From: Chlamydomonas sphaeroides
Taxonomy: Eukaryota; Chlorophyta; Chlorophyceae; Chlamydomonadales; Chlamydomonadaceae
Direction: 5' to 3'
Assembly (NCBI GenBank): GCA_001662425.1
Contig: BDDC01000594.1
Span: 1 to 34,216 of the forward strand
DNA: 34,216 nucleotides
In this document: one piece after another, positions 1 through 9,578 of the stretch
How positions within the stretch are numbered: position 1 is the stretch's first letter
Layout of the letters: each line of letters opens with the position of its first letter
Made by a program: the position numbers and the translations under genes
Notes under the pieces: generated by a model
The model's input: only the letters and a program-made list of their open reading frames with translations
Told to the model about the DNA's origin: nothing
Database searches by the model: none

Positions 1-124
1 CTTCCTTCCGCACTGGCGCACCTAACCACTGCATTCCCTCTACACACGGCCGGCGCGCCATTCTCCCTTGTGTTGGTTTTGTCTTACTATTATACTTATA
101 ATTATTTCTGAACACACGCCCCAG

Positions 125-1192
125 GCGGCCAACGTGTACGGCATGGAGCTGCGCGAGGGCCGCGGCAATGTCGTGACCTGGGGCCGACCGACCGAGGTGC
201 GGCCGGGGCTTAAGGACGGGGCCGGGGCCGCGGGGATGCCATGCTACGTGTGCAGCGCCCCACCCCACCCCTTCGCTCCTCGACCCCCTCCCTCCGCCCG
301 CATCCTGACGCCGCCCCGGCGCAAGCTCCAGCCAGCGTGGCGCCCTCGCCGCCGTTGCTGCTCTGCCGCTCGCCCCGCGTGCTGCTGGCCCTGCCCCTGC
401 TGCCAGCCCCGCCACATACTGCCACGTGCCTGCCCCTTGCTGCTCCGCTGCCGCGGGCAGGACGACGTGCTCAACGTGGTGTGGGTGGTGGACTCGGACG
501 CGCTGCCCTTCTACCAGTGCGTGCGGGCAGGCGGAAAAGAGTAGCAGGGGTTGGCGAGGGGGGCCTGCCGGCTGCCCTCCTGCGTGTGGCGCTCCGGCAT
601 GGCGAGCGCCTGCGCACGCCTCACCCCCACCCACGCCACCTCGTCCCGACCCCCTGTGCTGCAGGGCCGAGCGGTGAGGAGCCGTCAGCTGGGGCCACTG
701 CGGCAGGCGGCACCCTCCACGCCGCCCAGCCAGCCGCTGTCCCGGGGCAAGCGCGGTCATCCGCCGCTGGCGGTCGGGTGCCGGCAGGAGGCTCCCGCGC
801 TGTCCGCGCGCTGCCCGTGGCACTGTCATCAGCCCGAGGCTGCTCCCCTGACACGACGCACCCGGGGAACGACACCTAACCCCACCCATTCGTACTCCGG
901 CATCTAAGTCTAGTCTAGAAGGCCTAGGCTTGGTCCAAGTCTAGTCTAGAAGACCTGGGCTTGGTCGAACATGCCGCCGTGCCCGCCCGGACACTTCGCA
1001 CCTGCTCGCTGCCCGCCGGCCCTCGCAACCCCTGCTCGTCCCTGCCCCTCCTTCCTTCGCGGTCGCAGCTTCCACCAGTTCCACCACGGCCTGGGCAAGC
1101 TCTTCCCCGACTCGTACGTGCGCGAGCTGCGCAACGTGGTGGCGAGCACCGGCCGGCTGCAGCCCACGGGCTGCCCCGAACTGCCCTTCTGA
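125..1192 (+). CDS. 3' end of an unrecognised conserved-looking protein (partial)
   Basis: Three terminal exons can be joined in phase: 125-196, 461-516 and 1069-1192, ending at a TGA. The first follows a pyrimidine-rich CCCCAG acceptor and the donors are GAG|GTGCGG and CCA|GTGCGT. The joined segment is 83 residues. It has a hydrophobic strand-like stretch (VVWVVDSDALPFY), a histidine-rich motif FHQFHHG created across the last splice junction, and the C-terminus PTGCPELPF. The reading frame stays open and in phase over both junctions, which supports coding. I do not recognise the family. The His/Cys-rich C-terminus could bind metal, but that is a guess. The gene starts left of the window. A TGTAA motif at 1404-1408, 212 nt past the stop, is a plausible polyadenylation signal. 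The second intron (517-1068) contains a 31-bp tandem duplication. Confidence 0.7.
906..967. repeat. 31-bp tandem duplication in an intron
   Basis: Two adjacent copies of a 31-bp unit beginning AAGTCTAGTCTAGAAG occupy 906-936 and 937-967. They differ at only a few positions. They lie within the second visible intron of the left-edge gene. Confidence 0.85.
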
Positions 1193-2742
1193 GGCGGCCC
1201 GCGCAGCGGGCGGGGAGGCGTGTGGCGGGCGGCTTTGGGGAGGGCGCAGGGATTTCTTGTTGAATCTTGAATGAACAGGGTTACACCCGACTCTCCGAGG
1301 GCGCAGGGATGAGGTGCGGCTGGGGGCTGTGCTGGCATGGGCCTTGCGGAGTCGGGCTGCCACCCATCTCGCATGGTCGCCAGAGAGAGCTCCCTGCGCC
1401 CGGTGTAACCCCAAACGCCTGCCTCATGTCCCAAGCGGCCATTGGGATCGGCCTCCCCAAGCAAACTCGGCCGCTGCCGCACTGCCGCCACGTACGGTTC
1501 TTTGGTGCACGCCTCCTCCATCCTATGCGCCGCTCGAGCCGCAACGTGGCCATCGCGACCGCGACGAGAATGCCCGCCGCTCCCTTTAGTCGCGCAGCCG
1601 GCGGAGCGCGGCGCATTGTGCCCAGCTGGAGGGCAAGCTCGCACGCCACTCCACACCCCCACATGCCATTGCGGCAGTAACCGGCACTCGACAGTACCAT
1701 GCACACAGACACTGCTCCACATTGCCACCCTCGGAACGAGCCATCGGGCGGACGGCTTCCACGCGCAGCGCAGCCTACGATATGGCGGCAACGCCCGCAA
1801 CCAGCGGGCGTCGCCGACCACAAATCCGGTCGCCGGAAGTGGCCAACCATCACACGGCGGCCTACTGCACAGGTTGCTTCCACGCTAGCGCATACACCCG
1901 TCAGATCTATATTGGATAATGGAAACGACGCTGCGCACAGGGGCACGCCCAGGCCGCGACAACAGCAACCCGCGCATCGTAGTCGCACGAGGTAGCGTGT
2001 CGCCAATAGCGCAAGTACCGCCCACGGCCCGTCACCTGCCGCCACCACCCTGTCGGGGCCCGCAACCCCAGCACGCAGCAGCCCACCCACGGCCGGTGTC
2101 GTACACCGCCGAACGGAGCTGGCCCAGACCCGCAGCAAAGATGCACCACGGCACACGGCTCTGCCCTCCAAGGCATGAGCCGCCAGCAGCCCTCCCACAG
2201 GACAGTCGCCAGCACGCTCGCTCATAGCATGCGCCTTTCGTGGAGCGCTCGTCGCAGGTGCTTTCTCATCGTCACCTGGACCCTCGCAGTGAGGGCACAC
2301 CACTTCAAACAGGGCCAAGATCAAAGCCCGATGCCCAGCGCCCGCCACGCCTGACCTCAGCAGGCCGGTGCGCGAGAGCATGTTCAGCAGAGAGAAATCA
2401 GATTCGGGGCTGGATCACAGCGGCGGCACGCCGCCGGGCAGCTGCAGGTCGCCAGCAAGGCTCGGCGCAGAGCACCGCCTGCCTGCCGCGCTTTTGTGGG
2501 CCGCGGCGCCAACCCAAAAGTGACAGAAGCATGCCAGTATCGTGAACAGCATTCATTGTGACAACTCATGAAAGCACGCGGTTCAGCATGCGTGAGGCGG
2601 CACAGCGCTCACGGATCGACTCGAATTCGATCCGGCGGATTGCCCCAAGCTCAACAAGGGCGTTCGCACGCGAAGGACGCTAGGCCGTGGCGCTAGGCCA
2701 GGCCGCCTTACGCCAGCGCCGGGTGACACACGGCGGCTGCGC
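1193..2742. other. Intergenic region between two convergent genes
   Basis: This stretch lies between the stop of the left-edge plus-strand gene and the stop of the minus-strand MYB gene, so it should hold both 3' untranslated regions. It contains long GC-driven open frames on both strands, for example a 366-codon minus-strand frame at 1281-2381. These lack recognisable motifs and are rich in cysteine, arginine and alanine in the way chance frames in such DNA are. I see no gene here beyond the TGTAA at 1404. Confidence 0.6.
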
Positions 2743-5700
2743 CTACAGCCGCAGTCCCATGCGGTTGGCATTGTTGGTGGAGGCCGTGGTGTCCGGCCAG
2801 CCCGTGCCCTGCCCCTGGCCAGTCATCTGCATGCCCCCCGCCACGAAGGCCAGCCCCGAGCCCGAGGCGGGGCCGCCGGGCTGCTGCAGTGCAGACTGCC
2901 GCGGCGCGAGGTCGATGGTGCCCATCAGGGGCTGTACGCCGTGGCCCGCCAGGCCCTGGCCCTCCACCTCCTGCGCCGGGCGGCAACGGCGACAGGGCAC
3001 ACACCGTTGGAACACGGTCAGGGATGGGTTGAGCGAACGTGCAGCTTGCTCGCATGCAACCGTGCAGCGATGCGAGGCCCCCGAGTGCGGCACATCCCAG
3101 CTGCAGCAATCGCAGCGCTCCCGTGGCACCGCACGCGCCCCGCCACCATGCAGTACGCACCATGCAGTCGAGCAGCACCCCGCTGTCAAGGCCCATGGTC
3201 ACCACATCCACCGCACTGGGCTCGCCCATCGTTATAAGCACCTCGCTGCCCAGGGGCCCGCCCGCCACGCCGCGCACGCCGCCGCCGCCTTGCATGCCGT
3301 TGCCCGGCATGCCGCTGCCCTGCATGCCGTTGCCCTGCATGCCGCCACCGCCACCGCCGGCGCCGCCCTGCAATAGCGCGTACGTCGAGGGGCTGTTCAC
3401 CGCGCCGCCGCTTGAGGGGGCGCCGGCGCCGCCGGCCATGTTAAAGAGCGCTCCGGGGCTGGCCTCGGAGCAGAAGGGCGCGGGCGAGCTCGTGGGCCGC
3501 GAGCTGGGCTGGCCGCTGCCGTTGGCCGATAATGGCGCGAGCGGAACCCAGCCCGTGCTGACGCCAGAGCCGGCTCGCGAGCCGCCGCCGCCCTGGCCCG
3601 CGAAGCCCACGGCAGCGAGGCCGGTGCTGCTGGCTCGGAGGCCTGCGATGGCGGCGGCTGGCCCCGCAAGCGGCTGCGGGGTCTGCAGGTGTTGCGGGTG
3701 GTGTGGCGACGCCTCCTGGAACTGGTGGGAGCCTGCGGGCAAGGGAGCGGCAGGGATAACGCGGTCTGCACTCACGCACGTCACATGGCACATACCCAGC
3801 CGGGCTGGCTGCGCTGGTGCGGATGAGTCGCGGTGCCCACTCGCACTCCTCGCAACGCGCGTAAACCGCACCACGCCCTGCACCCACCACGACCGCTGCC
3901 CCCGGCCCACGCACCCGACGTAGAGGCCGCCGCCAGCAGCTGCTCGTACGGCGACGAGCCTGAGCGTCCAGACGCTGCACCAGCCGCACCCAGCAGTCCC
4001 ACAGCGCCCCGCAGCGCCATGCCATGCTGCTGCTGCTGCGCGGCGGCCGCCATCTGCTGCTGCTGCTGCTGCGCGGCGGCCGCCATCTGCTGCTGCTGCT
4101 GCTGCTGCGCGGCGGCCGCCATCTGCTGCTGCTGTTGCTGCTGCTGCGCGGCGGCCGCCATCTGCTGCTGCTGCTGCTGCTGCGCGGCAGCCGCCATCTG
4201 CTGCTGCTGTTGCTGCTGCTGTTGCTGCATCCGCATCTGCATCGCCTGCTGCTGCAGCTGCTGGGACCTGGCCGCGTGCTGGCGCTGCTCCAGCTGCGCC
4301 ATCATGCTCTGGAAGGGGTCCAGCATGTGCTGCTGCTGCTGCTGCTGTTGTGGCGGAGGTGGCGGCAGTTGCGGCTGCTGCGGCTGCTGAGGTGGCTGCG
4401 GCGGCTGCCGGCCCGCCGACAAGCGCGGCGAGATGGGCTGCTCCATCGACCCCGGGCTCTGCAACGGTGCTGTGCCGATGCGGCCAATTGGGCTGCCCGC
4501 CCTTGCATTCACCACAAACTGCTGCTGGTGGCTGCGCGCCTGCATGCTGCGCGCTGCGCCGAAGGCAGCGTCCGCCGCCGCGCCGGCCGCCATGCCGCCT
4601 AGGCCTCCTCCTGCCGGCTCGTCGCTGCTCTGCTGCAGCAGGCACATCTCCTCGGGCGTCAGGTCCAGGCCCAGGCCCATGCCCAGCAGATCATCCACGT
4701 CGACCATGGACCCAAGCGGGCCGCTGGTGCTGGGCAGGCACGGCATCGTCAGCCCGTCGAGGCCACCGCCCGCGTTGCTCTCGCCGCCCAGCTGCATGGC
4801 GGTCGCCATCGGCACGCCGGCAGCGACCAGGCTGCCCAACAGCACCTGCGTCTGGTTGCCGCTGCCGCCCGCGCCGGTGGCGGCCGCGTGCGCGTGCCCG
4901 CCTGCCGACAAGCGATTGCCGGCGCCGCCAAGCGGGGACGCGCCTGGCCCACTCCCGACGGCCGGCAGCAGCCGCTGGTGCGTGCCGGAGCCGGGCGTTG
5001 CCCCTGCCGGGGCCCCTCCGGTGACGTCGAGGAGGTGCTGCTGCTGCTGCGAGGCCAGCTGCAGCCCCGCCAGGCGGCTATCCAGGTCGCCGGGCAGCGG
5101 ACGTCCGCCCAAGTCGTCCTGGCCGGGCCCGCCGGCCCCACCGCCGCTGCTCGTCGGCCCCAGGTGGAGGTGGGGCCCGAGCACGCTGCTGCTGGCGCGG
5201 CTGCGGGAAGCGGCGGCCGCGGCAGCACTTCCTCCGGTGGTGTCAATCACTGCGCGGGCGCGGAAAGTCAAGGGGCAAGCTGCTCAGAGCGGCGCATCAC
5301 ACGACGCGCGCTGCGCTTGGACAGGTGCACGTCAAACCGCAGTGTCCTATTTTGGCGGCAGTCGAAACCAACCTCCATGCGAGAGATGCGAGTAGCTCAA
5401 GGCTTGGCCTGCCGCAGCAGCGTCCAGGGCCTCAAGCGGGTTAGCACTGGGCGCCTGGCCGGTCCGCATGCCGCCACTCAGCATGCCAGTCAGCCCCGTG
5501 CCGGCCAGCGCGCTCTGCGCCTGCTGCCCCTGCCCTTGCTGCGCGTCGATTTGCTGCTGGCTGGTGCTGCGGCTGGATGTGCCAGAGCGGTGCAGCCCCA
5601 CGTCATCGGAGCCGTGCTGGCCAGCGGGCTGCGGAGAGCGCGGTGCTGCCCCGGCGCCGTCGCTGCACTCCTGCCGTGCGTCGCCAAGTTGGCCCTCGCC

Positions 5701-7070
5701 CAGGTCGCAGGGCTCCAGCGAGCATCCGTCCTCGGCGGCCTGACAGAGGCGGCACCGGCAAGGGGGAGGTCCATGTGTACGACCGCGATGGCGTGCGACA
5801 AAGCCCGACCAGCGCGTCGATGTCGATTGTGTCGTGATGGTGTGTTAAGGCACGGCGCCGCCGAACGAGGATTCTAAACCAACCTCTGCCGCCGCCGCTG
5901 CATTTACGGCCGCCATGTGCGCCTCGTACTGCGCCAGCACGGCCGCCAGCGCCTCCTCGATGGGTGGCGGCGGGCCGCACACGGAGGCGGCCATATCGTA
6001 GGCTTGCTTGCGCGCGTCCGCGTCGTTGGAGCAGTCACGCACGGCACGTGCGTACGTGCGCAGGAAGGAGCGGCGCTCGGCGTTCTTGCTTCGGAGCGTC
6101 GAGTGCCTGCAGGTCCAAGCAGTGGCGGTGGTAGTTGGTGAAGCGCTGTGGAGGCCCGGCGGCCAGGCAGGTTGGATATGCTGGGCCCGCAACCTGGCTG
6201 AACCAGAGAACGTCGGCAAGCGGTTGGATGACCAGGCACGCTCACCAGATGTTCTGCAAGCGTAGCAGAGTAGGGGGCAGGGAGGGGGTTGGAATTAGCA
6301 ATGTACGATGGCCGCGGAAGAACCGCTTGAATGTCGGCCGTACGTGGCCGGGGCCCCAAGCCAGGCGCCTATCACGTGTCTATCGCCGCCTATCAACATG
6401 GCTTGCGCCCCGCCAAGGATTCACCTTCACGTCATTGTCGCTCCGTAGAGGAAGGAAGTGGGAGATGCTTGTCCACCTGCGGGGGCAAAGTGTTGTAGAC
6501 TTGTTTCGAAACCAAATTATGGGCGAGGCCGCACGCTAATTGTGTTGCAGGGTGCGCTGCAGGCCGTCACCCGACGCCTCGTCTCACTTATTGCCCAAAG
6601 ACATATGCTTTTGCGCCAGGACGTGCTCCTCTGCAGATGTCCATTCGCCTGCAAGACGCGACTGGGTTGTCTTCGGGCGTGTTCGAACCGCCGATGTTAG
6701 CAGGCTCACCTCGCGGCGCGTTCTTACGCACGCCCTCAACGGGCATCACCAGCTGAGAGCCACGCTGGGAGCGGGATGCGCTGCCTCGGCGCCTAAACGA
6801 GGGACTGTCAGGTCCGAGCTCATCCTCCTCGAGCGGGTCTTCTTCCTCCGCCACGAAGCGCTGATGTCCCGAGCTATGCATGCGCCTCGACGACTGCGCC
6901 TTGGTTGTGATGGCCCTTGGACCCAGCACCTTCTCGAGCAACGCCTTGTTTCCCGGTCGGCTCCCAACCTTGCCGTCCTTGCTCCTCCCGGCCGCACTGC
7001 TGTCATTGGCATCAGCGCCAGACGTTGGGAACGGTGGCGGGGGACTCCCGCCGCTGCGGCTGTCCTCCAT
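2743..7070 (-). CDS. Single-repeat MYB-domain transcription factor with polyglutamine region
   Basis: Nine exons join in phase: 7070-6710, 6648-6588, 6476-6425, 6253-6246, 6106-5884, 5739-5373, 5249-3915, 3732-3161 and 2970-2743, giving about 1068 residues. Exons 2-5 rebuild one MYB repeat. Its tryptophans are at residues 123, 142 and 161, the canonical W-x18-W-x18-W spacing, with GEWTSAEEHVLAQKH, GNKWTSISHFLP and DVKNIWHSTLRSK in order. A conserved-looking extension, RSFLRTYARAVRD, follows. The N-terminus is acidic and serine-rich. After the repeat come acidic/cysteine and glutamine-rich stretches, then blocks of Q6-8 alternating with MAAAA (about residues 658-766), then Gly/Met-rich sequence. 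The MYB fold is a DNA-binding helix-turn-helix, so this is inferred to be a nuclear transcriptional regulator, with the Q-rich part a likely activation or phase-separation region. The targets are unknown. Exon 4 is an 8-nt microexon. Introns 5 and 6 both begin GTTGGTTT, a weaker donor. The ATG at 7070 is the first in the open exon. Confidence 0.88.
4025..4245. repeat. Coding CAG-repeat minisatellite, (Q)n-MAAAA units
   Basis: Within exon 7 of the MYB gene, the plus strand shows runs of CTG/TTG broken by GCGGCGGCCGCCAT. On the coding strand these are polyglutamine blocks of about 6-10 residues separated five times by MAAAA. A shorter CAG run lies at 4330-4350. Slippage-prone repeats of this kind often vary in length between strains. 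Confidence 0.9.
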
Positions 7071-9578
7071 CGCGTCGCGTTATGATAACCAGTAAGCAGC
7101 TCTGAAGCTCAAGTCATAACGCTCGATATCAACATCCAGCTTGAAGTTCACAGGAACGCACGGAGACGTGAACCGGGCGGCATTCGTGCACGACCTATGG
7201 ACAACAGAGCAGATAGCAACGAAGCTCTTTCGTCAATTTGGTATGTCCAGTGAAGGTTGTAAGCACCGCGGCAAAAGTTGCGACCAGTCACACACTGGCT
7301 CGTACGGGAGTGCGGTCGTGCTGTCGACTCGCTGAGGTGCTGTCCCAGGTCGGGCCAGAATGATGACCAGGACACAACAAACCTTCATCGTAAATGAGGC
7401 CGCTCTCTCGCGGGTTCCTAATTCCCGTTCTCGGCCGTTTAAGTGTGCCCGTCTTTAGAGCCGCCTCATCCGGACACCCCCACGTCCACCCCTACGCTCA
7501 TCCGCCTCCAGGGGCCAAGCCGCCCCAGCACAGGCCAAGTCCGCCTTTATGTGCACTCACCCAATTCAGGACGCCGTAAGGAGGCAGGCCCTGGCAGGCC
7601 GCCCCAGCAGCATCGGTGCCTCACGTTTCGGCTGCTTGCCCTGGGCCGGTTGGAAGGCCCTGACAACGGCAACCAGTGCCAAGAGGCCAGCGGGTGTCAG
7701 TTCCTTGAGTTGACGTCACTTGCGATAGCGGTCATTGGCTGTGCGGTGTGCGCTGCTGCGTTGCTCCGCCTCGGCTGTGTCTGCGGAACCCGTGCTGCTT
7801 GGGGGCCTGTGCGGCGAATTGGAGGCGTGTGACGCTCCTGCTCGGGCGTTCCTGTGCTCATCTGCAGTAGTGACTATCAAGTGCCGCTCTTGACCTCCGC
7901 AGCAGCCCGCACACGGCTTGCCTGCGCGGAGGCGTGTGGGGAACCGCGTCAGGTTCCGCAACCCGGGCCTTGTCCATTTGCACCCGGCCTGCATATGTCC
8001 CATACCGATCGCCGCTTCATTCGCATTCCCCCAGGCTCACCGTGCCCTTTTACCCGCTCGCTGTGGCCCCGCACAACCGTCCGTCCCTTTCATTGTGAAA
8101 CACCCATCCGTACTTCGGCTCCCGCTGTGGCGCCTGCCAGTGCGATGTAAAACATATCATCAGGCCTGCCAGAAGTGTCTTCACCACATGCGCTTTGTTC
8201 TAGGCCCCACCGGCTCACCGTCTGACCCGAACCCCCAAATCCCCGCCTGGCGCGGCCCGTCGCCTTTGTCTACTCCTGTCTCCTTGTATGCCGTGCGTCC
8301 GTGGCTTTCGCCGCTCCTCCGTGCTGTTTGCCCGCATATATGTCCCCCTGCTGATTAGTGCGGAGGGGATGTCGCGACGGCCAGAGTGTGGCACGAAGCA
8401 CAGTGAACGAGTCCGCTGCCCTCCTTCCCATGGATCACGTCTGGCTGCCGCGGCATAGGGCTAAGGCGCTTGGCGTCGTGCGCTTCTCGCTCGGCATCCT
8501 CACCGGCCTGCCGCATGCCTGGGTTAGCTCAAGAGTCATCCACCAACGCAGTCCGCTTCAAGGGGGCAGTCCCCCCAGTTGGCTGATCCCTCTACCTAGC
8601 CCTCGGGGTCTGCGCCTCCGTCCCTGTACGCGTGTACTTCGGCATGCACGGCAGGCCGCCCCAGTAAGACCACACGGCCCCTACCTAAAGCACGCTCGCA
8701 TCATAGCCGGCAGGTCCCACACTGCATACCCTGAGCCGTCCAGCGTCGCAGAAGCCAGCAACCATCTGAGTGGGCCGGCGCGAGCCGTCACTCAATGAGC
8801 CGGGGGAGGGGGCTGCCTGCGTCCAGTTTCCAGGCATCCGGCGTGGTACCGCCCAGTAAGACGCCCCTGTCAGGCTCGGCTGGGTTCATGCGGGCATTGC
8901 CGGACAGGGGGAAGACGTAGTTGGCTCGGTCGTGAGCTCGTGCGGTGTCGAGGGCTTGTACGGCATGTGGATATAGGCCTGCGTGCGCGCGGTGGCGCGG
9001 GACCTAGGGCCTCTACGTCTCCTCCTCGAGGTGCGGCACCCTGAGCCATAGGTGGGCACGTGCCGTCGCGCTGTGAGTCGTTGTGTAAGCTGTCGAGAGA
9101 TGTTGGCTCTGCTACCGCCGGAAGCGCAGACTCCACGGAGCCCGAGTCCGGAGGGAGCGCGCTTGGCAGGGGGGCTGCAGCGGAGGAGGGGCCGAGGCAG
9201 CAGCCGGTCGAGCGTGTGGTCGGTTTGCCGTGGTTTGCCACCAGCGGCTTCTTCAGCGCAAGTCGCCGCCTAGCACCATGCCCCAAACCCCAACGATATG
9301 CACTGTTGACACCGGGTCACGCATATGCGGACTGCGTTTCATAAAGGTGCGTGTACTGCCAGCTGTCGCGCTTTGGAACAGTAAAGGCAACTCCGCGAGT
9401 TCTCAGCGCGCGCTTTATAGCCTGATCCTGCAATACCAATATTATCCTGCAGCTATGTCAGAAACACCGACTTTCCTGGGTTGCATGTCTGGGAACGCGT
9501 TCCGCCTTCGCTTCGCACAATGCCACTCGAATGTTACCCGTTTTATGCGTGTTCGCGGTATCACTCTCTCATCTAACA
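7071..9578. other. Intergenic region upstream of the MYB gene and downstream of the Fanzor gene
   Basis: About 2.5 kb without a gene I can support. It should hold the MYB promoter and 5' untranslated region near 7071-7400. Base composition near 9290-9650 is more AT-rich than the rest of the window. Small open frames exist on both strands, for example 8870-9286 minus, but no domain or consistent splice chain was found. The right part is the 3' flank of the Fanzor gene, where TnpB/Fanzor-type elements usually encode their guide RNA and carry the element end. No such structure could be delimited by eye. Confidence 0.5.

Noticed and set aside
1281..2381. 366-codon uninterrupted minus-strand open frame
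   Set aside because: No motif, Cys/Arg/Ala-rich composition typical of chance frames in GC-rich DNA, overlapping long frames on the other strand, and no splice context. It lies where two 3' untranslated regions are expected.
4024..4602. Plus-strand leucine/cysteine-rich open frames
   Set aside because: They are the antisense of CAG repeats in the MYB gene.
5603..5980. Continuation of the MYB exon 5 frame through the GTTGGTTT donor
   Set aside because: It reaches a stop within a few codons, whereas splicing at GTTGGTTT to 5739 restores an in-phase acidic and glutamine-rich continuation. Kept only as possible alternative splicing.
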